Shown one piece after another: positions 18,927 to 30,200 of a DNA stretch of 64,000 nt. The first letter of the stretch is position 1; each line of letters begins with the position of its first letter. This DNA is from Bradyrhizobium centrolobii (GTDB taxonomy: Bacteria > Pseudomonadota > Alphaproteobacteria > Rhizobiales > Xanthobacteraceae): NCBI RefSeq assembly GCF_001641635.1, contig NZ_LUUB01000030.1, positions 77,770-141,769 on the forward strand, given 5' to 3'. Below the pieces are notes generated by a model. That model was not told where the DNA came from. It searched no databases and saw only the letters and a list, made by a program, of their open reading frames with translations. A program made the position numbers and the translations under genes.

Positions 18927-21053
18927 TTGGAATCCGTACCGCAAGATACAGGCCTGCAATGCCTCGCGCTGTTGTTGCGGTTTCATCAGATCGCTGTTGA
19001 TCCCGCGCAGATTGCGCACCAGTTCGCCGGCTCGACGGTCGGCGTACAGGAAATGCTGAGATGCGCCAAGCAGCTCAAGCTGAAGGCGCGCGCGGTCAGC
19101 GAGAGCTGGTCAGGCCTTGCCCGGCTGTCGTTGCCTGCGATCGTCGAGAGGCGTGACGGCACTTTCGCCATCCTCGGCAAGGTCGGTACCGACGATGTTC
19201 TGATGCACGACCCTGCGGTCCACCGCCCGCAAGTGGTCAAGCGTGCCGAGTTTGAAGAGCGCTGGACCGGGCGCATCGTGCTGATGACGCGTCGCGCCTC
19301 GCTTTCCGATCTGGCGCGCCGGTTCGACATCACCTGGTTCCTCCAGGCCATGCACAAATATCGCCGGTTGCTTGGCGAAGTGCTGGTGGCGTCGTTTTTC
19401 CTGCAGCTGTTTGCACTGGTTACGCCGCTGTTCTTCCAGGTCGTGACCGACAAGGTGCTGGCGCACCGTGGCTACACCACCCTCGACGTGCTGGTGTTCG
19501 GATTGATCACGGTCTCGGTCTTCGAGACTATCCTAGGTGGCTTGCGGACTTACGTCTTCTCCCACACCACCAACCGGATCGATGTCGAGCTTGGCGCGCG
19601 CCTGTTCCGCCACCTGATCGCGCTGCCGATCGCTTATTTCGAGGCGCGGCGGGCAGGGGACTCCGTGGCGCGCGTGCGCGAGCTCGAGAATATCAGGAAC
19701 TTTCTCACTAGCTCGGCCCTGACCTTGGTGATCGACCTCGGCTTCACCTTCGTCTTCCTCGCGGTGATGTTCTACTACTCACCGTTCCTGACCTGGATCG
19801 TGGTCGGCTCATTCCCGATCTATGTCGCGATCTCGGCCGGCGTCACCCCGATCTTCCGCGAGCGGCTGGACAAGAAGTTCGATCGCGGCGCCGAGAACCA
19901 GGCCTTTTTGGTCGAGAGTGTCAGCGCGATCCAGACGCTGAAGGCGATGGCGATCGAGCCGCAGATGCAGCGCCGCTGGGAGGAGCAGCTCGCCGGCTAT
20001 GTCAGCGCCAGCTTCGACGTGCTCTCGCTCGGCAACTGGGCGAGCCAGTCGGTGCAGTTCATCAGCAAGCTCGTCACTGCCTTGACGCTCTATTTCGGCG
20101 CGCACCTCGTCATCGAGGGTAACTTGTCGGTCGGCGAGCTCATCGCCTTCAACATGCTGGCCGGCCGGGTGGCGCAGCCGGTGCTGCGGCTGGCCCAGCT
20201 CTGGCAGGATTTTCACCAGGCGAGGGTCTCGATCGCCCGGCTCGGCGACATTCTCAACGCCGCGCCCGAGCCGATGTTCGATCCCTCGCGCGCGACACTG
20301 CCGCCGATAAAGGGCGAGGTGACGTTCGACCATGTCAACTTCCGCTACCGGCCGGATATGTCGCTCGCCCTCCAGGACGTCTCGCTGAAGGTGCTGCCGG
20401 GACAGGTGATCGGCATCGTCGGGCCCTCCGGCTCCGGCAAGTCGACCCTGACCAAGCTGATCCAGCGGCTCTACGTGCCGGAGGCTGGCCGCATCCTGAT
20501 CGACGGCATCGACCTGACAGTTGCCGACGTTGCCTGGCTGCGGCGCCAGATCGGCACGGTCCTGCAGGAGAACGTGCTGTTCAACCGCACGATCCGTGAG
20601 AACATTGCGCTTGCCGATCAAGGCATGGCGATGGAACGCGTGATCGCCGCGGCTGAGCTCGCCGGTGCCCATGAGTTCATCCTGGCCCTGCCGGACGGCT
20701 ACAACACCGTTGTCGGCGAGCGCGGCGCCAGCCTGTCGGGTGGCCAGCGCCAGCGCATCGCGATCGCGCGGGCGCTCGTCAGCAATCCCCGCGTCCTGAT
20801 CTTCGACGAGGCCACCAGCGCGCTGGACTATGAGAGCGAGAACATCATCCAGCGCAACATGCGCAAGATCTGCGCCGGACGGACTGTCTTCATCATTGCC
20901 CACCGGCTCTCGGCAGTGCGTCACGCCGATCGCATCATCACGATCGAAGCCGGCCGCCTGGTCGAGGACGGCACCCACGACGAGCTGATCAAGAAGGCCG
21001 GGCGTTACGCCATGCTGCACCAGATCCAGGCGGGGCTCCATGTCGTCGGCTGA
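18927..21053 (+). CDS. Type I secretion ABC exporter, HlyB-like (708 aa)
   Basis: This is the inner-membrane ATPase/permease that drives one-step export of RTX proteins. Residues 1-125 form a C39-peptidase-like domain that lacks the catalytic Cys (QDTGLQCL, where active enzymes have DCG), as in HlyB. It should bind rather than cut its substrate. About six membrane helices follow at 150-430, then the ABC domain: Walker A GPSGSGKST, signature LSGGQRQR, Walker B VLIFDEATSALD and the H-loop AHR. Similarity to E. coli HlyB is extensive by eye. The only usable in-frame start is TTG 18927, after an in-frame stop at 18912. It overlaps the HlyD gene by 14 nt. Confidence 0.93.
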   Translation: MESVPQDTGLQCLALLLRFHQIAVDPAQIAHQFAGSTVGVQEMLRCAKQLKLKARAVSESWSGLARLSLPAIVERRDGTFAILGKVGTDDVLMHDPAVHRPQVVKRAEFEERWTGRIVLMTRRASLSDLARRFDITWFLQAMHKYRRLLGEVLVASFFLQLFALVTPLFFQVVTDKVLAHRGYTTLDVLVFGLITVSVFETILGGLRTYVFSHTTNRIDVELGARLFRHLIALPIAYFEARRAGDSVARVRELENIRNFLTSSALTLVIDLGFTFVFLAVMFYYSPFLTWIVVGSFPIYVAISAGVTPIFRERLDKKFDRGAENQAFLVESVSAIQTLKAMAIEPQMQRRWEEQLAGYVSASFDVLSLGNWASQSVQFISKLVTALTLYFGAHLVIEGNLSVGELIAFNMLAGRVAQPVLRLAQLWQDFHQARVSIARLGDILNAAPEPMFDPSRATLPPIKGEVTFDHVNFRYRPDMSLALQDVSLKVLPGQVIGIVGPSGSGKSTLTKLIQRLYVPEAGRILIDGIDLTVADVAWLRRQIGTVLQENVLFNRTIRENIALADQGMAMERVIAAAELAGAHEFILALPDGYNTVVGERGASLSGGQRQRIAIARALVSNPRVLIFDEATSALDYESENIIQRNMRKICAGRTVFIIAHRLSAVRHADRIITIEAGRLVEDGTHDELIKKAGRYAMLHQIQAGLHVVG

Positions 21054-22479
21054 CGTGATCGAGCGGAAGAGCCGCACGTTCTGGCGTCGCCAGCGCGACG
21101 CGCGCGAGTTCCTCCCCGCAGCGCTGGAGATCCTGGAGACACCGGCCTCGCCGGCCGGGCGGATGATCGGCCTAACCATCATCCTGTTCTTCGCGCTTGC
21201 GATCGGCTGGGCAACCTTCGGCCATGTCGACATCATTGCGACTGCGACCGGCAAGGTGGTGCCGACCGGTCGCACCAAGACGATTCAGCCCCTGGAAACC
21301 GGCATCGTCTCCGCCATCCATGTGCACGACGGCGACAAGGTGACGGCGGGCGATATCCTGGTCGAGCTGGACCGCACGGTGACACAGGCCGAACGCAAGC
21401 GGGTGGGGCAGGATCTGATCGCGAGCCTGCTCGACGTCGCCCGTCTCTCGGCGCTGCGCCGCAGCTTCAATGACCTCGCAGCGCCCCACGATATCGAGGA
21501 GCCCACTGGTGCGTCCGAAGTGGAGATCGCGCGGGCGCGGTCCGCCATGCTCGCCCAGGCCTCCGAGCAGCAGGCCAAGCTCGCCTCGGTGGTTCAGCAG
21601 ATCGACCAGAAGCGCGCCGAGGCGCAGTCGGTGACGGCCGCGATCGCTAAGATCGACGCGACCCTGCCGCTGCTCGAGGAGACGCTGACCATTCGCAAGA
21701 AGGCGATGGACATCCAGTACGGCAACCGCATCGCCTGGATCGACGCCCAGACCCGCCTGATCGACCAGCAGAACGAGCGCATCGTCCAGGAGCGCAAGCT
21801 GGTCGAGATCGAGGCCGCCCGCCGCGCGCTGGAGCAGCAGCTCGCCCAGACCAGATCCGGATTCGAGCGGCAGGTCTTGAGCGACCTCTCCGACGCCCAG
21901 AAGAAGGCCGACGAGTTCCGCCAGGATTCCGTCAAGGCGCAGCAGAAGACCGACGAGCAGCTCCTGCGCGCGCCGATCGACGGCACGGTGCAGCAGCTCG
22001 CGATCCACACCGTCGGCGGCGTGGTCTCGCCGGCGCAGCAACTGATGATGATCGTGCCGCGCGGCTCCAGCATCGAGGTCGAGGCGATGATCTCCAACCG
22101 AGACATCGGCTTCGTCGAGCATGGCCAGGACGCAGAGATCAAGATCGATACCTTCAACTTCACCCGCTATGGCCTCCTGCACGGCAAGGTCATCAGCGTC
22201 TCGCGTGATGCCATCGTCAAGGACAAGCCGCCGGAGCGGAATGGCGCCGCGAAGCAGGGTGGCGCACTATCGGAATCGAGCGAACCCGCCGGCCAGGAAC
22301 TGCTCTACGCCGCGCGTGTGTCGCTCGACGGCACGCAGATGCATGTCGAGGACAAGATGGTCAACCTCGCGCCCGGCATGGCCGTGACGGTGGAGGTCAA
22401 GACGGGGCAGCGAAGGATCATCGAGTATGTGATGTCGCCGTTGTTGCGGTACAAGCAAGAGAGCTTGAGAGAACGCTAA
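21040..22479 (+). CDS. Type I secretion membrane-fusion (HlyD-like) adaptor (479 aa)
   Basis: This periplasmic adaptor links the ABC exporter to an outer-membrane TolC channel. A cytoplasmic N-terminus with basic residues (to about 40) is followed by one membrane helix (GLTIILFFALAIGWATF) and a lipoyl/barrel hybrid half (GKVVPTGRTKTIQPLETGIV). A long helical hairpin spans about 120-310 and is rich in Gln, Glu and Lys. The second half closes with RAPIDGTVQQLAIHTVGGVV and the family's C-terminal beta segment. It starts inside the exporter gene. No TolC gene is in the window, so the outer-membrane channel must be encoded elsewhere. Confidence 0.93.
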   Translation: MSSADVIERKSRTFWRRQRDAREFLPAALEILETPASPAGRMIGLTIILFFALAIGWATFGHVDIIATATGKVVPTGRTKTIQPLETGIVSAIHVHDGDKVTAGDILVELDRTVTQAERKRVGQDLIASLLDVARLSALRRSFNDLAAPHDIEEPTGASEVEIARARSAMLAQASEQQAKLASVVQQIDQKRAEAQSVTAAIAKIDATLPLLEETLTIRKKAMDIQYGNRIAWIDAQTRLIDQQNERIVQERKLVEIEAARRALEQQLAQTRSGFERQVLSDLSDAQKKADEFRQDSVKAQQKTDEQLLRAPIDGTVQQLAIHTVGGVVSPAQQLMMIVPRGSSIEVEAMISNRDIGFVEHGQDAEIKIDTFNFTRYGLLHGKVISVSRDAIVKDKPPERNGAAKQGGALSESSEPAGQELLYAARVSLDGTQMHVEDKMVNLAPGMAVTVEVKTGQRRIIEYVMSPLLRYKQESLRER

Positions 22480-22631
22480 TGACTTGGTGGGTCGAAATCG
22501 GGAGTACTCGTCAAGCGGCTAACGTTGACGATCAGAGTTACTCTTCTGAGGTGCGATATGGGTCAGGGAATGCAGAACAACTCCGTGACAAGAGCAGCCT
22601 GATGGGCAAACGGAGTTAGGAGGGGGCGAGC

Positions 22632-22820
22632 ATGATGAGATTTATCGACAGCTTGCCCTATGCTCTTGTTGTAGCAATTTGTGCAGCGGTCGCACCTCTG
22701 CTGGGCATGCTACCCTTTGCCACCACGGAATTCCGGCCGTTGGTTGTTGTGCCCGGCATGGGGCTAGTCCTTGGATTTCTTGCAGCGATCATCATCCTGA
22801 GGAGCAAAAATCTTCGCTGA
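22632..22820 (+). CDS. Small two-helix membrane protein (62 aa)
   Basis: The ATG at 22632 has a strong ribosome site (GGAGGGGGCGAGC upstream). The 62 residues form two hydrophobic helices, about 10-28 and 36-56, with a short polar turn and a basic C-terminus (ILRSKNLR). I recognise no family. It sits between the HlyD gene and two further membrane-protein genes that lead into the giant RTX gene. A role in the secretion locus is inferred only from position. Confidence 0.6.
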   Translation: MMRFIDSLPYALVVAICAAVAPLLGMLPFATTEFRPLVVVPGMGLVLGFLAAIIILRSKNLR

Positions 22821-22829
22821 TCGGCGACT

Positions 22830-23357
22830 GTGGACGAAATGAGGTCAGCGATACGCGCGGAAGGTGGAGGCGATAGCGGGGCAATCTGGTTGTCGACACG
22901 AGATATCCATGAAGTCGAGGATGGAAGGTTTGGAACGCACCCCGTCAGCTTCCGTGATTTCCATTTTTTGAACCGACCACAGATTACTCGAATGCTGTGG
23001 ATCGATTGGCTCACCGGAATTCTGGGTTGGAGCGCGGCCTTTCTTCTTTTCGCCGATTCAAGTTTTGCGCTGACTGTGACTCTCGCTGGCTTGCTGGCAG
23101 TACATATCGCCCGGATAGCATGGCTCATACGCCAGCACAAATTGATGCTGACACTCCATCAATCCACGGTGACAATTGTAGTTGGGGGAGCCGCGGGGGC
23201 AATAGTTCTACTTCTTGCCTATCTCAGCACCGCGCTGGGCCTCGTAGGTTCGTGGCCAGTGTACCGCAACGTCAGCTTCGTACTGATGCTCCTTCCCTTT
23301 TTCTTCGTGTATGCAGACATCGCGATCGCTTCGCTTTTTCGAAAGTCCCTGAGATAA
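22830..23357 (+). CDS. Membrane protein of unknown function in the RTX locus (175 aa)
   Basis: The start is GTG 22830, with ATG 22839 as the alternative. A soluble N-terminal stretch of about 50 residues (VSFRDFHFLNRPQITRM) precedes four hydrophobic helices between about 55 and 170. The last of these (YRNVSFVLMLLPFFFVYADI) is followed by a basic tail. No catalytic motif or known family is seen. It starts 9 bp after the 62-aa gene, so the two are probably co-transcribed. Confidence 0.6.
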   Translation: MDEMRSAIRAEGGGDSGAIWLSTRDIHEVEDGRFGTHPVSFRDFHFLNRPQITRMLWIDWLTGILGWSAAFLLFADSSFALTVTLAGLLAVHIARIAWLIRQHKLMLTLHQSTVTIVVGGAAGAIVLLLAYLSTALGLVGSWPVYRNVSFVLMLLPFFFVYADIAIASLFRKSLR

Positions 23358-23653
23358 GAAAAGGAAGACTGTCATGTCATCGCTGCCTTTGCTGGATGCA
23401 GTTACAGGCGCCTACAACAAGTGGGCAACCTAGCGGACCGCCGTGAATCGTTGTCTGGGAGTTGCGCAACGAGAAGACGCGTCGGATTGCATCAATACGT
23501 ACTGGGCTGAACGTGCAAGATCCAAAATGTCGCAACTCTCTTCTTCCGAAAGAGTCACCAAGAAAACGATTGCGACCAGCGTGTGCGATCCGTATCATTG
23601 CATCTCATAAGCGAAGCCTTGAAATGTTCCGAGGTTTCACGGAGCCACCTGAT

Positions 23654-24217
23654 ATGAGCCTGCGATCGTCGGTCGTCGTCACCCGCCGGTGGTTGGAATG
23701 CTTCCTACTCGGGGCGCGAATTGCGCGGGACGAAGAATACAGCTCTCAGTTCGACACCATCGCGATCGCCTACTTGCTCACTGCCCTTGCTGTCGTGGCC
23801 CTGCTGATCAGCGGTCTAGCTTTCGTTGGGCTATTCGACTCATCTCAACCGCCGCTGTCCTCTCGATTGGGAATGGTGGTCGCAATCTCAAACGCTGCGT
23901 CATTCGCGCTCATCTACGTCAGCTCGATGAGTTGGAGAGCAAATCAAAATATGCTCGACCGCCTATGCAGCAGGGCAGACGCGAGAGGTGGCAGTCGTTT
24001 GCTCAGATATCGAATTGTTGTTCCGGCGGCTCTTCTCATCTGGGGCGCGTTTTCGTTCACGCTCACCGTCGGGCTGTTCTACACGCTCGGCTCCAAACTG
24101 CTCGACGGTGTGAGTGTAGGAAATCTGCTGGCAAGTCTCGCCGCGAACATCTTGCTGCTCCAAGCGACGTTTGTTCTGCGATCTATCAGGAATGCTGCTA
24201 CGGGAGGTTTTGAATGA
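23654..24217 (+). CDS. Four-helix membrane protein translationally coupled to the RTX gene (187 aa)
   Basis: The ATG at 23654 follows GGAG with 9 nt spacing and is preferred over ATG 23624. The protein has about four hydrophobic helices (AYLLTALAVVALLISGLAFVG, a second after GMVVAIS, then two near 115-165) and basic loops. Its TGA overlaps the start of the giant RTX gene (ATGA). That is strong evidence that it is made together with the RTX protein. Candidate roles are chaperone, immunity-like partner or export aid; none is shown by the sequence. Confidence 0.65.
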   Translation: MSLRSSVVVTRRWLECFLLGARIARDEEYSSQFDTIAIAYLLTALAVVALLISGLAFVGLFDSSQPPLSSRLGMVVAISNAASFALIYVSSMSWRANQNMLDRLCSRADARGGSRLLRYRIVVPAALLIWGAFSFTLTVGLFYTLGSKLLDGVSVGNLLASLAANILLLQATFVLRSIRNAATGGFE

Positions 24218-27200
24218 GCGTCGTCGGTGATCTCATTGAATTTGGGCTCCAATTCGATCGGTCCTGGAACAATATGCGGGACCGGCTCTATCCGAAGGGC
24301 AACGTCCCGGTTCAGGTAGCTGACTTTTTTTCGAATTCGTCGTCACTGCTCAAGGCGCTAGTCTCTGGGGCTGCCAAAGGCACCCAGTGGGGGACAGGCG
24401 CTGCGATGGTGGACGCGATGTCTCCGCTGACGAGCGCACTGAGCGGAATAACTCTCGGGTTCAACTTCGCTGCGGATCTTCTTAGATTCAAGGATGCGAT
24501 CGACAGTGGCAATCAACAGGAAGTTAACAAGGCCGCGGAAAAGCTGGTTCTCTCAGCGGTCGGAGCGTTGGTGGCGACAGCCATTGGCTCGTATGTTCTC
24601 GGCGCGGCGGGGCTTGCCTTGCTGCCTTACGCAGCGCTCGGCTATCTGGTCGGCGGTGCACTTGCGAGCATTCTGCTTCGCCTGAACAAAGATCCCATTG
24701 CTTTGGATCTAGATGGAAACGGGCTTGAGCTGTCGGCGTTCAATTCTTCGGATGTTCATTTCGACTACGGAGGCGACGGATTCAGAGAACGGACCGGTTG
24801 GGTTGCGCCGTCTGACGGAATCCTTGCTATCGACGATAATGGAAATGGCATCATCGATAACGGATTAGAGCTATTTGGTTCGCCAACACAGGATGGATTT
24901 GCCGTTCTTGAAAAGCTCGACAGTAACAATGACGGGATAATCGATGCCTTGGACAGCGAGTTTGCCAAACTCCGAGTATGGCAAGATCTGAATCAAGATG
25001 GGATCTCGGATCCCGGCGAGCTGAAAACCCTAAGTGAATTGGGAATCACGTCCATATCTCTCAATCGTCATGCAGTTAATGGATCAAACCAGGGTCATGC
25101 GATCGGATATGAAGTAGTCTTTACGCGCTCCGACGGTAGTACGAGCGTAGCGCAGACCGTTTACTTTCAGACGGATACGCAACAATCGATTCCAGATAAC
25201 ACGCCTGGTTTCGAGCCCAGTGCTGACGCTCTATCACTCCCGCAATTGAGCGGCTCGGGCCTCGTCAACAGCATCGCGTACAAAGTCACCAATGATGCGA
25301 GTTTCCGAGACGCGTGGGCGGCCCTTACCGATAACGCTGGGAACTTGAGCGCGATTGAGCTGCGGCACTCTTTCCAAGCGTTGCTTCTCCGCTGGGCGGG
25401 AGTTGACGGTGTAGATTCCAGCAGTAGAGGGCCCTTCGTAGATGCTCGGCATTTATCATTTCTCGAGAAGCTGTTCGGTGACAGCTATCGTGAGGTCGTG
25501 CGGGGTCAAGAAACGCGCACGTATCCAAGTACGGCAGGCTTCGGTGCGGATATTGAGCGAGCTTTTCAGCAAATCGCGGATGAACTGGAAACTCTCTTTT
25601 TAGCTCAGGTTCCGTTCAGCGTTGCTGCCCGCGGAGCGGATTCGCAGACGGTCTTAAGTAACCCCTACCTCTATTATAGCCTACTCGATCTTGGTGCGCA
25701 CGGCTCCGGCGATCCGCTGGCCGACACGCCAGGAAACATCGGTATGGTTGTAGATCTGCTGATCGCAGCGTTGCCTGAGCAGTCGGGATCGGCCATCGGC
25801 TATCTTACGAAAGTGATGGCCGGCCTTTCGGGTGTTGTCGGTCTCTCATTCAGTGGAAATCAAGCGGAGTACGTGAGCTCTGTCGCACCACATTTGGATG
25901 CGATCGACGACGCCGCCGAGCGAGCCGTCGCTACCGCGATCGTGGACAAAACGGCCTTTCTCGGCACAATTGGTGCTGAAGGCATCAACGGTACGTCGGC
26001 TCAAGATGTTCTCATCGGCGGTGGCGGTGGCGATCTGCTGAGCGGCGGAGGCGGCAGCGATATCTATGTTTACAATAAGCAGGACGGCAACCTCTGGATC
26101 AGGGACGATGGCGCTACGACGGATACCGACCGCCTGGTCCTGACGGACCTGAATTCGACGGACGTGACCTTCGATCGCATCGGTGACGATCTCCTGATGC
26201 GCATCACGACGACGGGCAAGACCGTCCTCGTGGAGAGTTTCTTTGCTGGGCTGGGTATCGACGTCCTGCGTTTCGCCGATGGCACTGAGTGGGATCGCAC
26301 CCAGCTCAAGAACTCCAGCATCTATCGCGGTGATGGCCACAACAACTCAATTGCGGATTCGGGGTCTGACGATGTCATTCGCGGCGCCAAGGGCGACGAC
26401 TACATCAGGATCAGCGAAGGCAGCGACACGATCCTCTACAGCAAGGGAGATGGATACGACGTCGTTCACGACACCTCCGGTCAAGTCAGTGAGCGAGACA
26501 CCTTTGTCCTGACCGATCTCAATCCCGGCGACGTCGAGCTCTCGCGCGTCGGCAGCCACCTGCTACTCAAGATCAAGGCGACCGGAGAATATGTCGATTT
26601 CGACAATTTCTTCCCGACCAACACCGGCGACTGGGCGACCAGCGGCCGCAACATCGACGTTCTCAAGTTCGCGGACGGAACGACCTGGAACCGCGCGCAG
26701 ATTCAGCAGCAGGCCTGGTATCGCGGCACGGACAGGCTGGACAGCATCACCGGCTCCGAGCTCAACGACACGATCTACGGCGGCAAGGGGGACGACATCC
26801 TTCAGGGGTGGACCGGCAGCGACACCTACGTCTGGAAGAAGGGCGACGGTAACGACGAGATATCCGACTTCTCCTCGAAGATCGGCGATCCCAACAATGC
26901 GGATATCGATACGCTGTGGCTGCAGGACGTCTCGGCAGGCGAGGTGAGCTACTCCTACCAGGGCGGTACGCTCCTCATCATCATCAACACGACCGGCGAG
27001 ATCATCCGGGTCAATGACTTCTTCTCCGGCGTCGACAGCCTGCTCGACGGCAATGCCGGCAACTGGGTGGGTATTGACCAGATCAAGTTCCAGGACGGCT
27101 CGGTCATCGACCGGGCGCAGATCACCTACAATGCCGGCCGCGACTATCTCGGCTGGGACCCCGTGGTCGTCACCATGGTCGAACAGGGTCTGATCATCTG

Positions 27201-30200
27201 GCAGACGTTCTGGGACGAATTCGGCCATGAAGGAAACATCGTTGCCGGAGCCTCCCCGGGCATCGACGATATCTGGAACGCCTCGAGCTATGGCGGACTG
27301 GGTGGCACGCTCGGCACGCCCGACGCGCTGCAGCCGAATCCCTTCCACGGCGGCGGCAAGAACATTCTGAATGGCGCCAATGGGGTCGACATTCTGGCCG
27401 GCGGCGGCGACCAGGACGTGCTTCACGGATGGGGGGGCAACGACGTTCTCTATGGCGACGATGTCGGCCCCTCACCGGGCGGCGGCAACGATGTGATCTA
27501 CGGTGATGACGGCGACGATATAATCTACGGCGGGGGTGGTTCGGATTACCTCGATGGCTGGGTCGGGAACGATTATCTCTCCGGTGGGGATGGCAAGGAC
27601 TACATTTCCGGAGGTCCGGGAGATGATATCCTTGTCGGCGGCAAAGGGGACGATGTTTTCAATGGGTGGAGCGTCGGTGGCAACGACACCTATATCTACG
27701 CAAAGGGCGACGGCAACGACCTCATCGTCGAGGACAATTCGCCCCCCGATACCGACGTCCTGATCCTGACCGACCTGACCTCCGACGAAGTTGAGCTGTC
27801 GCAATCGGTCGATGATCTCCTGATCAAGATCAAGGCGACCGGCGAGGTCATCACGGTCGCGGGTCATTTCGCCAACCGGTATGGCGGCAACAACACGGCC
27901 GGCATCGGGCTCGAATATATCCGCTTTCAGGATGTGCAGTGGGATCGCGCTCAGATCCAGCAGCATGCCTGGTTCCGTGGCACCGATGGCCGCGACATTC
28001 TGGATGGTCAGTCGACGCTGTCGAATCTCCAGCTCAACGAAACGTTTGATGCCGGCAAGGGCAACGACATCATCTACTCCGGTCGCGGCGGCGACACGTT
28101 CATCTATGCGAGCGGTGACGGCAACGATATCATCAATGACGGCTCCTGGCGCTCCGCGCTCGATCCCAATGACACGCTGAAGTTCACCGATCTCAACGCC
28201 AGCGACATCCAGCTGATGCGGTCGGGCACCGACCTGTTGGTCAAGGTCCTCGCGACCGGCGAGGTCATCACCGTGGTCTCGCAGTTCACCAGCGGTCAGG
28301 TCGATACAGGTGCAGGCATCGAGCTGATCCAATTCGCCAATGGCGAGCAATGGAATCGTTTCCAGATCCAGCAGAACGCCTGGTACCGTGGCACTGATGG
28401 CGTCGACCTCATCGACGCGCGCGAGAGCCGCTGGAACGACACGATCGAAGCCGGCAAGGGCGACGATATCATCTTCACGGGCACGCAGAGTGCCAGTGGC
28501 AGCGACACCTTCGTCTATTCGAAGGGCGACGGCAACGACACCATCTACGAAAATACCTGGCGCTCGTTCTCCTCGACCGAGACGGACGTCCTGTTCCTCA
28601 AGGACATTCAGAGCTCCGAGGTCAACCTGACCCGCTCCGGCGGTGACCTTCTGGTGCACATCCTGCCGACCAACGAGACGATTACCATCGTTGGCCAGTT
28701 TGGCGACAATACCGATACCCCGGATTCCGGCGTCGAATACATCCGCTTTGCCAATGGAGATCAGTGGAGCCGGTCGACCATCTATAGCATTGCGACTAGC
28801 AATGCGCCCTTCTTCGTGGGAACGAGCGGCAATGATGTCCTGACCGGCTCGAGCGCCAGCCAGAACTTCTATGGCGAGGCGGGCGACGACCGGATCGACG
28901 GCCAAGGCGGCAGTGATCTGCTCTATGGAGGGCTCGGCAACGATACGCTCGTGCTGAGCGTCAGCGCACCCGGTGATGTTGCTACCGTCAACGGCGGCGT
29001 GGGAACCGATACGCTCGATCTCAACGGTTTTGGGGCCGCGGTGTGGGTCGATCTCGTCACCACCGGTGCCGAGATGCGTACGACCGGCCAGAGCGATCTC
29101 GCCAGCGGGACCTGGCGTGACATGGCCCAGGTCGAGCAGGTCGAAAACATCACCGGTACTGCGTTCTCGGACCAGATCGCGGGCGATGCCGGCAACAACG
29201 TGATAGTTGGTGGCGCGGGCAATGACGTGATTGACGCGCGCTCCGGCGATGACACGGTTTCGGGCGGCAGTGGGGACGACACGCTGACCGGCGGCATGGG
29301 CAATGACAAGCTAGACGGCGGCGCTGGTGCTGACATCCTGAACGGCGGGCTTGATCGGGACACCCTGATCGGCGGCGCTGGAAACGATGTCCTGACTGGC
29401 GGCGCGGGTGGCGATGTGTTCGTGATCGGTGTCGGCGATGGATCCGATACGATCACGGATTTCGCGGCGGGAAGTGGGACCGATCACGACGTGGTGCGGT
29501 TCGATCGCGCCATGTTCGCTGATTTCGCCTCGGTCATCGCGGCCGCGGCTCAGTCTGGCAGCGATGTCGTCATCGCGCTCGGGAATGGCGACAGCCTGAC
29601 CCTCCAGAATGTCGATCTTGCTGCGCTGACCGCGAACAATTTCGAATTCAGGCGGATCGGCAACGAAGCGCCCACGGGCATTGCGGTCACAGGCGGCTCC
29701 GTACAGGAGAACGCCGTGGCCGGTACGGTCGTGGCGACACTTGCGGCGGTCGATGCTGGCGATGCCGGGGCGCACACCTTCAGCATCGTCGGAACCGACG
29801 ACCTGTTCGAGATCGTCGGCAACCAGATCCGTGTCAAGGCCGGCGCCGTCGTCGACTTCGAAACACAGTCCCAGCACTCGCTGACCGTCAAGGCCGTGGA
29901 CGATGATGGTATGGTCGTCACGTCAACCATTGTGATCGGCATCACCGATCAGGCCGAGATTGTTGCGGGCACCTCGGGGAACGACGTTCTTACCGGCGAA
30001 GCGGGCTCCGACATCCTGGTGGGTGGCGCCGGCAATGATCTCCTGAACGGAGGCGGCGGCTCCGACGAGTATCGCTACAATTCCGGCGACGGCAGTGACC
30101 GTATCGTCGACAGCGGCGGCAGCGCCGATACCGATCGCCTGGTGTTTGGCAGCGGAATCGATCCTGCCACGATTACAGTCGGGCGGTCGTCCGCCGACAA

